A stretch of DNA of 64,000 bases from Paenibacillus sp. KS-LC4 (GCF_036894955.1 NZ_CP145905.1:4048501-4112500); one strand, 5' to 3'; counted from the stretch's first letter, positions 43,965 through 53,056 are shown. Numbers and translations are program-made. The notes: generated from the letters alone by a model not told the origin.

Positions 43965-44864
43965 TCATAGCACAGGAAGCTCCTTCTCCAAACGTCTGGG
44001 CTTCCTATTTACAACGATAATGCTGGCTGCCACGAGCGCAAGACCGACCGCCAAATTAATCGTTACATGCTCATTTAAAAACAACACGCTGAACACGATC
44101 GCAATAAGCGGAATTAGAAACATAAACGAGCCGACCTTTGCGGCATCGCCATTGCCGATTAGCTTGAAATAAATAAGCCAGCCAATCGCAATGACAAAAA
44201 CAGAGATGAACAGCGTATCGAATATAAACGACATATTCCATACAATATCGGACCAGCTTTCGCTCGCTAAGCCCGCAGCCAAAATAACAACGCCGCCAAT
44301 AGCCACCTGCATCGCAGTCATCCATAAGGGATCGACTCGCGGCGCCATTTTTTTCGTATAAATTGTACCACCCGCCCAGCATATAGCCGAAGCAATGGCA
44401 AGCAGGACACCCCACACAGAAATATGACCGGAAATACCGCCCGCCGTAATGGCTGCCACTCCGGCAAAGCCCAGCAGCAGACCGACTATTTTCAGCGGAT
44501 ACATCGCCTCTCCAAGCCACAGCCATGCGAATACACCGAGCAGCACAGGCTGTAGAAAGACAATGGCCGTAAACAGCCCTGCGGGCATATATTGAAGCCC
44601 TATCGTCTGAAAGCTGTAATAAAAGATGATGTTCAGTACAGAGGCAATAGCATAAATAGGCCAATTCTGCTTTAGTCGCAGCGGTCCTCGCTTCCATATG
44701 GCAAAGCCTATAAGCACAATACCGCCAAGCAGCGTTCGAATGCCTGCAAACAATAAAGGCGGAGAAAAATCCAGCGCATATTTAGAAAGCGGCCAATTAA
44801 TGCCCCATATGAACACGAGAAAAATTAAATACATCGTTGCCGCTGATCGTGAAATTCCGGGCAC
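43965..44864 (-). CDS. DMT-family transporter (EamA), second copy
   Basis: The start is GTG at 44864 with AAGGAG nine bases upstream. The 299-residue protein has ten helices and two EamA repeats (FIWGINWPLSKYAL, then YSFQTIGLQYMPAGLFTAIVFLQPVLLG). It is not a close copy of the 10-kb EamA gene. Substrate unknown. It precedes the MOSC gene by about 100 bp on the same strand. Confidence 0.88.
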   Translation of the reverse strand: MPGISRSAATMYLIFLVFIWGINWPLSKYALDFSPPLLFAGIRTLLGGIVLIGFAIWKRGPLRLKQNWPIYAIASVLNIIFYYSFQTIGLQYMPAGLFTAIVFLQPVLLGVFAWLWLGEAMYPLKIVGLLLGFAGVAAITAGGISGHISVWGVLLAIASAICWAGGTIYTKKMAPRVDPLWMTAMQVAIGGVVILAAGLASESWSDIVWNMSFIFDTLFISVFVIAIGWLIYFKLIGNGDAAKVGSFMFLIPLIAIVFSVLFLNEHVTINLAVGLALVAASIIVVNRKPRRLEKELPVL

Positions 44865-45026
44865 CTTGAACAGCTCCTTGTATCGTCGTTTTACCAGATG
44901 ATACAATAGTTTTCAGCATAAATAAAATAAATGTTTATCATGGGAGGCATACGCTGGCAATGCGGTCATCTCGGTTGAGTACATTAGCGGCAATCCGCTC
45001 ATTAACTGCAAGTCTATATTGCGATA

Positions 45027-45035
45027 TGCTATAAT
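45027..45035 (+). promoter_or_regulatory. Extended -10 promoter of the ATPase-TOPRIM cassette
   Basis: TGCTATAAT on the plus strand, about 60 bases before the ATPase start. No good -35 is visible. Confidence 0.55.
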
Positions 45036-45098
45036 TCAACTATCATTTAGTACTTTAAAATATGTGTAAACACGATTTGAAAATTAGATTATAAGGGT

Positions 45099-46253
45099 GT
45101 GATTACACTGAAGCTCCTATCATTTAGTTACATAAACAAGGAAACAAACTGGATGTTAGATCAGTTGGAATTTGATGCTCTAACCTTATTAGTTGGTGCT
45201 AGTGGTGTAGGTAAAACAAAGATATTGAAAGCTTTAACTAATTTAAAGGATTTAGCTTTAGGGGAAAACACTTCGCAAGTGGAGCCTATATCTTTTTCAA
45301 TAACCTTTGAAGAATTAGGCGTGCTGTATTTATGGGAAGGTGAAACAGAATCTACCGATTCCCATAAAATTACTGGATTTGATGCTCTAAATGAAAATTC
45401 CCCTTCGTTTGGATTTGTTTTCGAAAAACTATCCATCATTCAGCCAAACTCAGATCAAGAAACGCTTTTCAAACGCACTAGAACCGACCTTATCTTTTCT
45501 AATGGAAAATTTGCTCCGAAAATTGCTTTGAATAAAAGCTGCATTGGCATTTTTCCGGAGGAAGACACGATAAAGCCTGTATTCACTGCCTTTAAAAAAA
45601 TCGTGCTTTTTGATTTCGAAGCAGGTCGACATATCGTATTCAGATCCAAAATTGTACCCAACTTTGAAGAAGTCAAACCAGAATCCTATAACGAGTTCCT
45701 TACTTTTTTGAAAAATAACAATGCGCCTATTTCATCTAAGCTTCTTATTGCCTCATTCGTTGTCAAAGATACAGTCAAAAATATTAAAACAGAATTTAAT
45801 CAAGTTTTTGATTTTATTACTGACATAAGATTTCACTTAGAAAGTTCGCCCCATAACGAAGATTATTATGAATTACAAATATATGAGGAAGGCGTAGGCT
45901 GGATATCCTCATACGACATATCTTCTGGCATGCTCAAAACACTCCTTTTTATTTCACTTCGCTACTTGGAGCCTGAGGATAGTATTATACTAGTTGATGA
46001 GTTCGAGAATAGCTTAGGCATTAATTGTATTGATTTATTTGACTTCGGCTCTAATCGCAGCTCTCAATATATTTTAACTAGCCATCACCCCTACATAATC
46101 AACAAAATCCCTATGAATCATTGGAAAATCGTCAGCAGGGAGGCTGGTACCGTAATCGTTAAAAATGCTTCGGATTACAATTTGGGCAAATCCAGACATG
46201 ATGCATTCAAACAGCTTATTAATCTTGCCGCTTATTCAGAAGGGCGGGATTAA
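45099..46253 (+). CDS. ABC/AAA-type ATPase (AAA15/21, OLD-like) of a probable defence pair
   Basis: The 384-residue protein has a split ABC-type ATPase core: Walker A GASGVGKT (33-40), a signature-like SSGMLK (275-280), Walker B IILVDEFENS (296-305) and a switch His in TSHHPYI (328-332). The region between, about residues 60-270, is a family-specific insert. There is no membrane part. The same layout is seen in the ATPases of OLD, PARIS (AriA) and Septu systems. Base composition is clearly more AT-rich than the neighbours, suggesting transfer. The GTG start has a poorly spaced AAGGG and is uncertain. Confidence 0.8.
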   Translation: MITLKLLSFSYINKETNWMLDQLEFDALTLLVGASGVGKTKILKALTNLKDLALGENTSQVEPISFSITFEELGVLYLWEGETESTDSHKITGFDALNENSPSFGFVFEKLSIIQPNSDQETLFKRTRTDLIFSNGKFAPKIALNKSCIGIFPEEDTIKPVFTAFKKIVLFDFEAGRHIVFRSKIVPNFEEVKPESYNEFLTFLKNNNAPISSKLLIASFVVKDTVKNIKTEFNQVFDFITDIRFHLESSPHNEDYYELQIYEEGVGWISSYDISSGMLKTLLFISLRYLEPEDSIILVDEFENSLGINCIDLFDFGSNRSSQYILTSHHPYIINKIPMNHWKIVSREAGTVIVKNASDYNLGKSRHDAFKQLINLAAYSEGRD

Positions 46254-46255
46254 GC

Positions 46256-46972
46256 ATGAATTTATATATTCTGGTGGAAGGTCGATCAGAAAAATATATT
46301 TACCCTGCTTGGCTCAGTATTCTGCTGCCAGAGCTTACATATGTGCATCACCTTGAAGACGTGAGCAGCAATCACTATTATTTATTCAGCTGCGGCGGCT
46401 ACCCGAACATCATAGATGATGTTGGCAATGCCATTGAGGACATGAAGGAGAATCCGAAATTTGATTACCTTATGGTCGTTCTTGATGGGGATGATATCGG
46501 GATACCCGCCCGCAAACAAGAAGTGCTGGCTGAAGCGCAAAAGCATCGCTTTGACCCTAATCGTTTAATAACAATTGTTCAAAATCCATGTATTGAAACT
46601 TGGTGTCTTGGAAACCGCAAAATTTTCAGAAGAAATCCTGATTCACCTGATTTTCAAAAATGCTTCAAGCACTACAATGTCAATGAGCTTGATCCTGAAA
46701 TAATGCCGTTGCACCCGGAGCTTTCGCAATATACAACTACAGCCCAGTATCACGAGCATTACTTAAAATCTATGTTGGCTGATCGTGGCTTGAGCTATAC
46801 AAAGGGCAAAGGAACTAAGGCTGTACAAAATGATCATTATTTCTCCGAAATGATAAAACGTGTTAATGAAACCAACCATCTGCCATCATTCCGTGACTTT
46901 ATCTCTTCAATGGCGCAATTAAAATTAAACATTCATGGTCAAGATACAGCCGCTCCCTCAATTGAAAGCTAA
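46256..46972 (+). CDS. TOPRIM-like putative nuclease, partner of the ATPase
   Basis: It starts two bases after the ATPase stop, so the genes are translationally coupled. The 238-residue protein begins YILVEGRSEK with Glu8 and has VVLDGDD with Asp77 and Asp79, the layout of a TOPRIM metal site (hhhE, then D-x-D). A conserved-looking NPCIETWCLG follows near residue 115. The rest is Lys/His-rich and helical. Overlap with DUF4276/DUF4435/RloB-like proteins is possible but I cannot assign one. Nuclease activity is inferred from motif and context. Confidence 0.75.
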   Translation: MNLYILVEGRSEKYIYPAWLSILLPELTYVHHLEDVSSNHYYLFSCGGYPNIIDDVGNAIEDMKENPKFDYLMVVLDGDDIGIPARKQEVLAEAQKHRFDPNRLITIVQNPCIETWCLGNRKIFRRNPDSPDFQKCFKHYNVNELDPEIMPLHPELSQYTTTAQYHEHYLKSMLADRGLSYTKGKGTKAVQNDHYFSEMIKRVNETNHLPSFRDFISSMAQLKLNIHGQDTAAPSIES

Positions 46973-47008
46973 TTAACAGCAGTTATATAGATGCTTGATC
47001 TACTCGTT

Positions 47009-47056
47009 AAATGGATAGTGTTCATTTTAAAAATATATGAACACTACCCATTTTTC
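47009..47056 (+). terminator. Intrinsic terminator of the ATPase-TOPRIM cassette
   Basis: AAATGG-TAGTGTTCAT pairs with ATGAACACTA-CCATTT and is followed by a T-run; an A-run lies in the loop. Confidence 0.85.
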
Positions 47057-47131
47057 ATATACATAGCCTACCTTAACAACATCTTAATCTTGAAAAATAA
47101 AGCTTACTCACCCACTGCATTTAGCCGTGCG

Positions 47132-48853
47132 TTATAAACTCAGCTCCCTGCGCTTAGCGACCAGCTCGCTAAATTTCAGCTCCAGCGCCGCCTTCTCCTC
47201 GGCTGAGCAATGCGGCAGCGATAGCCGCGCCAGCGTCTCGGCGAACTCGCGCTCCAGCTTCAGCCGCAGCTCCTCCCGCTCCACACTCGCTTTCACCGAT
47301 CCTATTCCTACAGCTGTACAATGGTTGGCAGCATCATCGCCAGCTTCAGCCGCTTCGTTCTCACTGAAGCGCCATTCCCTGCCACCGAGAAGTTGTAGCG
47401 TATGCGTCGCTGCTCCACTAACCAAGCGCCGATCATGGGACGCAAATATAATCGTTCCAGGGTAAGCTCTTAGCGTTTCTTCCAACTGCTCGCGAGCATA
47501 AATATCCAAATAATTCGACGGCTCATCGAGCAGCAGCGTATTATGCCGTTTCAGCAGCAGCTTCGCAAGCGCCGCCTTCACTCTTTCACCACCGCTCAGC
47601 AGCGCAACCTGCTTTAACACATCCTCGCCCTTAAATAGCGTCCTTGCCAATACGGTTCGTACATGGGCATCGGGGTAGATGGCTGTTGCCAATACGTTTT
47701 GCAAGACGCTTTTGGTTTCATCCAGCAGCGATAAGTTTTGCTGGAAATAGCCTATTCGGCAGGATGGAGCTGCTGAAACCCCTGCCACTTGCTCATAAAT
47801 GCTCCGCAGCAGCGTCGTTTTGCCCGCTCCATTGCCGCCTACAAGCGCAACGCGCATGCCTGGCTTAATCTGAATGGTCAGCTCGCGGAACAGCCAGCGA
47901 TCAGTTGCAAGCTTTGCGTCAAGCTGCTCCAGCCTGAGCACATGCTTGCTGCGACAAGGCTCATGAATCTGCGCATCAAACAAGGGCATTTCAAGCTCGG
48001 CAGGCTTCTGCTTCACCGCTAGCCGCTCCAAGCGGCTTTCCAGTGCATTTGCCGTCTTATTTAGCTTCGCTTGCGAGCTGCGCATGCCTTCCAGTCCAAG
48101 ATTCGCCTCCTTATAACTCATCCGTCTAGGCTTATGGCCGATACCCTTTGCCGACTGGCGCACCTTGGCGATAGATTCAAGCAGCCGATGCTTTTCCTTG
48201 GCATATTGCTCATATTCAATAGCTTCTCGGGCCCGCTTCGCCTCCTTTTCCCGCTTATAGGCCGAATAATTGCCTTTAAAAATAACAATTTCCCCTGCAT
48301 CGAGCTCGATAATGGAGGTGCACACATGATCCAGCAGCTCGCGGTCATGGGAGATGAGAATGACAGCTCCAGGATACGCCGCGAAGGCTTCTTCCAGTTG
48401 GCGAATGCCTGCCGCATCCAAATGGCTCGTCGGCTCATCTGCAAACAATATTTCCGCTCCGCTTGCAAACAGCTCGGCTATCGCTGTTCTCGTCTTCTCG
48501 CCCCCGCTGCCAAAGGCTTCCGCCTCCTCTGCATGAAGAGCCTGCCAGCGGCTGGCGCTCTCTCCTTCGCTGAGCACATCAGATAACGGCTGCTCTGCTT
48601 GTTTTCCCGCCGTCTCCTCACCCCGATAACCCGCTGCCTGAAACAGCTCGGCAATTGAGCCGCTGCGGGTTACTGTGCCTTTATCCGGCGCAAGCCTGCC
48701 CGCCAGCACAGCAAGCAGCGTCGATTTACCCGCTCCATTAACGCCAATAATGCCGACACGCTCTTGATCCCCAAGCTCCCAAACACCGTTCAGCCTGCCT
48801 AATAAGCGATCCTGTACTGTTATTTCTATAAACTTAGCCTCTAATTTCCCCAT
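47132..48853 (-). CDS. ABC-F ribosome-protection ATPase, VmlR/Vga-like
   Basis: The start is ATG 48853, set by GGGGAGG seven bases upstream. The 573-residue soluble protein has two ABC cassettes: Walker A GVNGAGKST (37-45), SGGEK, DEPTSHLD, then GGNGAGKTT, LSGGERVK and DEPSNYLD, separated by a charged linker with ARE-type arm (KGNYSAYKREKEAKR). The C-terminal EREELRLKLE...ARLSL tail matches B. subtilis VmlR closely in pattern. Such proteins displace lincosamide, streptogramin A or pleuromutilin antibiotics from the ribosome. The exact resistance is unproven. The long leader suggests attenuation. Confidence 0.9.
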   Translation of the reverse strand: MGKLEAKFIEITVQDRLLGRLNGVWELGDQERVGIIGVNGAGKSTLLAVLAGRLAPDKGTVTRSGSIAELFQAAGYRGEETAGKQAEQPLSDVLSEGESASRWQALHAEEAEAFGSGGEKTRTAIAELFASGAEILFADEPTSHLDAAGIRQLEEAFAAYPGAVILISHDRELLDHVCTSIIELDAGEIVIFKGNYSAYKREKEAKRAREAIEYEQYAKEKHRLLESIAKVRQSAKGIGHKPRRMSYKEANLGLEGMRSSQAKLNKTANALESRLERLAVKQKPAELEMPLFDAQIHEPCRSKHVLRLEQLDAKLATDRWLFRELTIQIKPGMRVALVGGNGAGKTTLLRSIYEQVAGVSAAPSCRIGYFQQNLSLLDETKSVLQNVLATAIYPDAHVRTVLARTLFKGEDVLKQVALLSGGERVKAALAKLLLKRHNTLLLDEPSNYLDIYAREQLEETLRAYPGTIIFASHDRRLVSGAATHTLQLLGGREWRFSENEAAEAGDDAANHCTAVGIGSVKASVEREELRLKLEREFAETLARLSLPHCSAEEKAALELKFSELVAKRRELSL

Positions 48854-48922
48854 AAAAAAACCTCCCCAGCTCGAATAAGTTTCGATCTGAAGAGGATTAT
48901 TCGCCAATAATAGCCATTTTCG

Positions 48923-48958
48923 AAAAAGCTCGCAGCTACCCTGTTCAGGTGTAGCAGC
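48923..48958 (-). terminator. Intrinsic terminator inside the ABC-F leader (attenuator)
   Basis: On the minus strand GCTGCTACACCT pairs with AGGGTAGCTGC around a GAAC loop, with one mismatch and one bulge. It is followed by GAGCTTTTT. It ends about 70 bases before the ABC-F start codon and roughly 265 bases after the predicted promoter. Confidence 0.65.
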
Positions 48959-49228
48959 AAACAAGTACGCCAAGCGTAAGCGGCTGAAGCCGTTATGTGG
49001 CGGCAAAGCTAACGTTCGCGATGAAAAATAACCAGTTATACGTGCCAAAACGCGAGCGAAAGCAACGAGGCATGTCCGGAAATGGGCGCAATAATCCTAT
49101 CTTCAGAAAATGAACTTTTAATTCATCATAAAGTTGTCATTTGTAAGCTTCTGAATGAATAGGTTATTTTCTCATGATCCTCGGACACCGTTCCCTCTCT
49201 CGCGGAGCGCTAATTTTAATTCCCCATT

Positions 49229-49258
49229 ATTATAAAATAGCCGGCTTGCAAGCGTCAA
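49229..49258 (-). promoter_or_regulatory. Sigma-A promoter of the ABC-F gene
   Basis: Minus strand: TTGACG (49253-49258), 18 bases, TATAAT (49229-49234). The predicted leader is about 370 nt. It explains the otherwise empty stretch 48854-49337. Confidence 0.75.
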
Positions 49259-49337
49259 CCTTCTTAGCACACTACATGCTATGCTCTTGTACGCGGAAGC
49301 AGACACATGATCATGGACATGCCCCGCTATTCGGCAA

Positions 49338-49970
49338 TTATTTTACAATCGCAATAGCCAGTCCATCATAGCCGGGAAGCACCGTGCTCAGTAGCCGCTC
49401 ATCATTTGCAATGCGCTCATTGAACGTCCTTACGGCCTGAATGGCTGGACCCACTCGGGCCATATTCATCGTCCGTCCACGCAAAAATACATTGTCGCCC
49501 ACAATAATCGCCCCTGGCGTTGCTAATGCGAGCGCATAATCCAAATACGCGGGATAGCCCTCCTTATCCGCATCAATAAAGAAAAAATCAAACTGCTGAC
49601 CCTCTGCTTTAAGCTGCTCCAAGCTTGCTTTGCCATCGCCAATTTTGAATGTGACAGCCTGTCCATAGCCCGCTGCCTCCACATTGCCGCGCGCAACCTC
49701 TGCGTATTCCGCCTTCAGCTCCAGCGACGTCAGACGTCCGCCTTCTCCCGCTCCCCGCAGCAGGCAAATACCGCTGTAGCCGCCGAGCGCGCCCACTTCG
49801 AGCAGCCTCTTCGCCCCCGACATCGCCACCAGCATCGTCAGCAGCCGGCCGTAGCCATCGGCGACGGAAATGTCCGGCATCCCGTTTGCCGCAAGGGTTG
49901 CGCGTACCCGAACCAGGTCTAAATCTTCCTTATATAAGCTGTCTGCATATTGATCATTTTCGATCGACAT
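49338..49970 (-). CDS. SAM-dependent O-methyltransferase (YrrM/COMT-like)
   Basis: The start is taken at ATG 49970 with AAAGGATG upstream; an ATG at 49982 is possible. The 210-residue protein has LLEVGALGGYSGICL (motif I), TSLELKAEYAEVARGNVE, and FFFIDADKEGYPAYLDYAL, the family's metal/catechol-type site, plus GDNVFLRG. This is the COG4122 pattern. In B. subtilis YrrM-type enzymes methylate hydroxyuridine of tRNA (TrmR); that role is possible here. Confidence 0.88.
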   Translation of the reverse strand: MSIENDQYADSLYKEDLDLVRVRATLAANGMPDISVADGYGRLLTMLVAMSGAKRLLEVGALGGYSGICLLRGAGEGGRLTSLELKAEYAEVARGNVEAAGYGQAVTFKIGDGKASLEQLKAEGQQFDFFFIDADKEGYPAYLDYALALATPGAIIVGDNVFLRGRTMNMARVGPAIQAVRTFNERIANDERLLSTVLPGYDGLAIAIVK

Positions 49971-50084
49971 TTTTTTGTTCATCCTTTCATTTGTCAAAAC
50001 AAGCTGTGTTTACTATACTTGATTGTATGATTTTGACCGTGAGGATTCAACTGCGCTTTACATACGAAGGAGAGAGTGACACGA

Positions 50085-51251
50085 ATGACAACGAAAATTG
50101 AATTAATTGCAACAACGCCAATGGGCCTTGAGGCGATTGTCGCACGCGAGCTGAAGGAGCTTGGCTATACCGATTTGAAAGTAGAAAATGGACGCATTAC
50201 ATTCCCGGCCGAGCCGATCGATATTTGCCGCACGAATTTATGGCTGCGCTCGGCAGGACGTATTTTAGTCAAGATGGGCGAATTTCAGGCAACCACCTTT
50301 GAGGAGTTGTTTGAAGGCACAAAGGCGCTGAACTGGCCTGACTGGATTCCCGGAGATGGCGAGTTCCCAGTCGATGGGCGTTCCCACAAGTCGCAGCTTT
50401 CCAGCGTCCCTGCCTGCCAGAGCGTCGTGAAGAAGGCTGTCGTAGAAAAAATGAAAGAGCGCTACGGAACGGAATGGTTTCCGGAAAATGAGGGCCGCTA
50501 CGTCATTGAAGTGACGCTGCTTAATGATCGCGCACAGCTGACGCTCGATACGACGGGAGCTGGCCTGCACAAGCGCGGCTATCGCAATGTGGCGACGGAA
50601 GCGCCTCTGCGCGAGACGATGGCCGCCGCGCTGCTGCAAATTAGCCGCTGGCAGCCTGAGCGCCCCCTGTACGACCCGTTCTGCGGATCGGGCACTATTC
50701 TAATCGAGGCCGCTATGCTGGCATGGAACGTCGCGCCAGGGCTGCGTCGCTCCTTTAATAGCGAGGGCTGGCCGCTGGTGCCCGACCAGCTGTGGGAGAC
50801 GGCGCGAGAAGAAGCCTTTGATGCGGTGAAGGATGATGTGGAGCTGCAAATTGCCGGCTCGGATATTGACCCGAGCGCCATCGACATCGCAACAGCCAAC
50901 ATCAAAAAAGCCGGCTTCGGCAAAGACATCAAGCTGAGCGTCATGCCAGCAGCGAAGATAAAGCCTGCGGGCGAATACGGTGTCATCGTGACGAATCCGC
51001 CTTATGGGGAGCGTCTTGGCGATGATCGCGAGGCGGAAGCGGCGCTGCGCCAGTTCGGCATGTCAGCGCTCCATTTGCCGACCTGGTCATTTTTCGCCTT
51101 TACACCTGTTGCCGCTATCGAGCATTATATGGGTCGTCCTGCCGACAAAAAACGCAAGCTGTTTAACGGTCGGATTGAGTGTAACTATTATCAATTTTTT
51201 GGACCAGGCGGGCTGTATGCGAACCGCAAAGCCCCTTCATCAGGCAAATAG
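50085..51251 (+). CDS. THUMP-domain 23S rRNA methyltransferase, YpsC/RlmL-N family
   Basis: The 388-residue protein starts at ATG 50085 after AAGGAGAG; a GTG at 50076 is the alternative. The THUMP RNA-binding domain covers about residues 1-155. The methyltransferase domain has DPFCGSGTILIEAAML (motif I), SDIDPSAI, and the catalytic TNPPYGERLG (N-P-P-Y for N-methylation). It likely makes m2G in 23S rRNA, as the family does. A strong bidirectional terminator follows. Confidence 0.92.
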   Translation: MTTKIELIATTPMGLEAIVARELKELGYTDLKVENGRITFPAEPIDICRTNLWLRSAGRILVKMGEFQATTFEELFEGTKALNWPDWIPGDGEFPVDGRSHKSQLSSVPACQSVVKKAVVEKMKERYGTEWFPENEGRYVIEVTLLNDRAQLTLDTTGAGLHKRGYRNVATEAPLRETMAAALLQISRWQPERPLYDPFCGSGTILIEAAMLAWNVAPGLRRSFNSEGWPLVPDQLWETAREEAFDAVKDDVELQIAGSDIDPSAIDIATANIKKAGFGKDIKLSVMPAAKIKPAGEYGVIVTNPPYGERLGDDREAEAALRQFGMSALHLPTWSFFAFTPVAAIEHYMGRPADKKRKLFNGRIECNYYQFFGPGGLYANRKAPSSGK

Positions 51252-51387
51252 AGAAATGAGCCCCACATGCAGGAGAGGACAAATATATGCTGGAACGTAG
51301 CTCAGCAATATTTTGCAGAGCTGCCTCCTTGTCTCCTCCTGCTGCGGGCGAGCGGGCAGCTATCAAATGGCCGTTCAACAATAAAGC

Positions 51388-51438
51388 AAATCCCCCCTGA
51401 CACACCGCTCGTATCGCGGCGTGTTAGGGGGGATTTTT
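51388..51438. terminator. Bidirectional intrinsic terminator
   Basis: AAATCCCCCCTGACAC-CCGC pairs with GCGG-GTGT-AGGGGGGATTT, with A- and T-runs, between converging genes. The rest of this gap is empty. Confidence 0.93.
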
Positions 51439-51494
51439 ATAGGGCATGCTCCTAAGCAAGCAGCCAGCCCCTCCGGTTTATTTGCACCCGTTGT

Positions 51495-52937
51495 TCAGGA
51501 TTTCCCATGGGTTTGCAGCCAGAGCAAAATATCGTCGATTGTCCTTACCGGCACGACGCGCAGCTCCGGTGCTGCGCTCTTCGCCTCCGGCGCAAGCTCC
51601 TCCGGCACGAAAAAAACATCCGCATCGGTTCGGCTTACCGCATAAGCCTTCTGCGGCACGCCGCCTACGAGGCCTACCGAGCCGTCCGGCTCTATCGTGC
51701 CTGTGCCCGCAACATTCAGACCATGCGTCACCCCGCCTGGCGTAAGCTGATCCAAAAGCGCAAGCGTCAGCATGGCGCCATGGGATGGACCGCCGATATG
51801 GGCAATATACGAATAATAGCTGACAGGCCTTGGGGCATCCAGCTTCAATTCATTTTGCACCGATATGCCGAAGACGGCGCGCACAGGCCATTGATCGGTA
51901 GCTGCTGCGGCAGCCGTCTTCACCTCCAGCGTTAATTTTTCTGCCAATGTCCCTCTCTGAACAGTGACTTGAACCGGTTTTCCAGGGGTAACAAAGGCTG
52001 GATCTTCCATATAGGAGGTTAGTTCCATCACATTATCCACCGCCTTGCCATTCAAGCTGACGATTAAATCGCCAGGAACGAGTACGCCCTGTGCGATGGA
52101 ATCCTTCGTCATGCCGACAATACGGACCCCCGTCGTCGTTACGCCAGCCCCTATGCCAGCCTTGCCCTCGGCAATCGCCGCAGCTACACTGTTCGCATCG
52201 GCTTTCATCGTGGAAACGAGCGTATAGGATTCTGACAAGGAGGGCTCATTCTCAGGCTTGCGTTCAAACGTATATTCCGGCAGCACCAGGCTGTAGAGCC
52301 AGTCAGCAGGCACCGCAGGCCGATCAAACACCAGCACGCCGCTAATGCTGCCTCCAGCGGCTCCACCTTCCACATGGGCGTAGCGGTTCATGTTCATTGT
52401 AAGCCCAGGGTAGGTGACGATATAATCGGTCGGGTACACGAGTACAAAAGCAGCGGCCAGCGCAGACCCAAGCATCCCAATAAAGGTTTTTGGCAAGCGA
52501 CCTCCTCGCCTCGAATGACTGCGCCGTACTAGCAGCTCGCTCCAAGCCATTTCAATGCAAACGATCAGCAGCATACCGCCGATGAGAGGCAGTGATAGCA
52601 TCAACCTTTGCGGGAAAATGACAATGCTTAAAATAGCGGACACACCGAGTATAGCGATACCGTATTGAACAACAGCAAGCAGCCGCTCGAAACGAATAGC
52701 CGCAACAGGTGCAAAACCGCCGCTTCGCTTCCTACGCTCCACTATGCCCCGGCAGCCCCCTGCCAGCCACAGCAAAGGAATGATTGCGAGCGCATAAAGC
52801 AGCCAGTTAATCATATCAATCCACAATATGCCGGAAGCCGGAAGCTTCAGCGGTGCGGGAAGCCAAATCAGCTCAGCAGCCATAATGTATAGCAAGGCCA
52901 AAACCAATCCAGCTATATAATAGCGGAAACGACGCAT
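51495..52937 (-). CDS. Membrane PDZ-Lon (S16) protease, YlbL-like with extra helices
   Basis: The 480-residue protein has about five membrane helices in the first 170 residues, where YlbL has one, then an extracytoplasmic PDZ domain (about residues 270-345: GVLVPGDLIVSLNGK) and a Lon-type domain. The catalytic dyad is Ser in GGPSHGAML and Lys in GGVPQKAYA. It should cleave exported or membrane proteins. YlbL itself is linked to DNA-damage recovery in B. subtilis, but transferring that role is inference. Confidence 0.88.
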   Translation of the reverse strand: MRRFRYYIAGLVLALLYIMAAELIWLPAPLKLPASGILWIDMINWLLYALAIIPLLWLAGGCRGIVERRKRSGGFAPVAAIRFERLLAVVQYGIAILGVSAILSIVIFPQRLMLSLPLIGGMLLIVCIEMAWSELLVRRSHSRRGGRLPKTFIGMLGSALAAAFVLVYPTDYIVTYPGLTMNMNRYAHVEGGAAGGSISGVLVFDRPAVPADWLYSLVLPEYTFERKPENEPSLSESYTLVSTMKADANSVAAAIAEGKAGIGAGVTTTGVRIVGMTKDSIAQGVLVPGDLIVSLNGKAVDNVMELTSYMEDPAFVTPGKPVQVTVQRGTLAEKLTLEVKTAAAAATDQWPVRAVFGISVQNELKLDAPRPVSYYSYIAHIGGPSHGAMLTLALLDQLTPGGVTHGLNVAGTGTIEPDGSVGLVGGVPQKAYAVSRTDADVFFVPEELAPEAKSAAPELRVVPVRTIDDILLWLQTHGKS

Positions 52938-53056
52938 GCTTACTCAACCTCTCATGTGGACCTTTTGCAGAAGGCCGCTTGATTTTTACCAATGGATAAG
53001 CTTATGCAAAAAAGACCCAACAGATGTTGAGTCCCTTCACTGCTGCCCTATCTTGA

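Noticed and set aside
45099..46972. Naming the cassette PARIS, Septu or Gabija
   Set aside because: Septu needs an HNH partner and Gabija a UvrD-like helicase, both absent. The second protein does not clearly carry the AriB DUF4435 pattern. I keep only the general class.
44865..47131. Attachment-site repeats around the ATPase-TOPRIM cassette
   Set aside because: I compared the two flanking gaps and found no matching direct repeats, and there is no integrase or tRNA at either end.
49047..49076. 26-codon upstream frame (MPRCFRSRF...) in the ABC-F leader as a leader peptide
   Set aside because: It has no Shine-Dalgarno sequence and continues into the dispersed repeat variant; support is too weak to call it.
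49174..49371. Plus-strand 65-residue frame between the ABC-F and O-methyltransferase genes
   Set aside because: It has no ribosome site and lies across the ABC-F promoter on the other strand.
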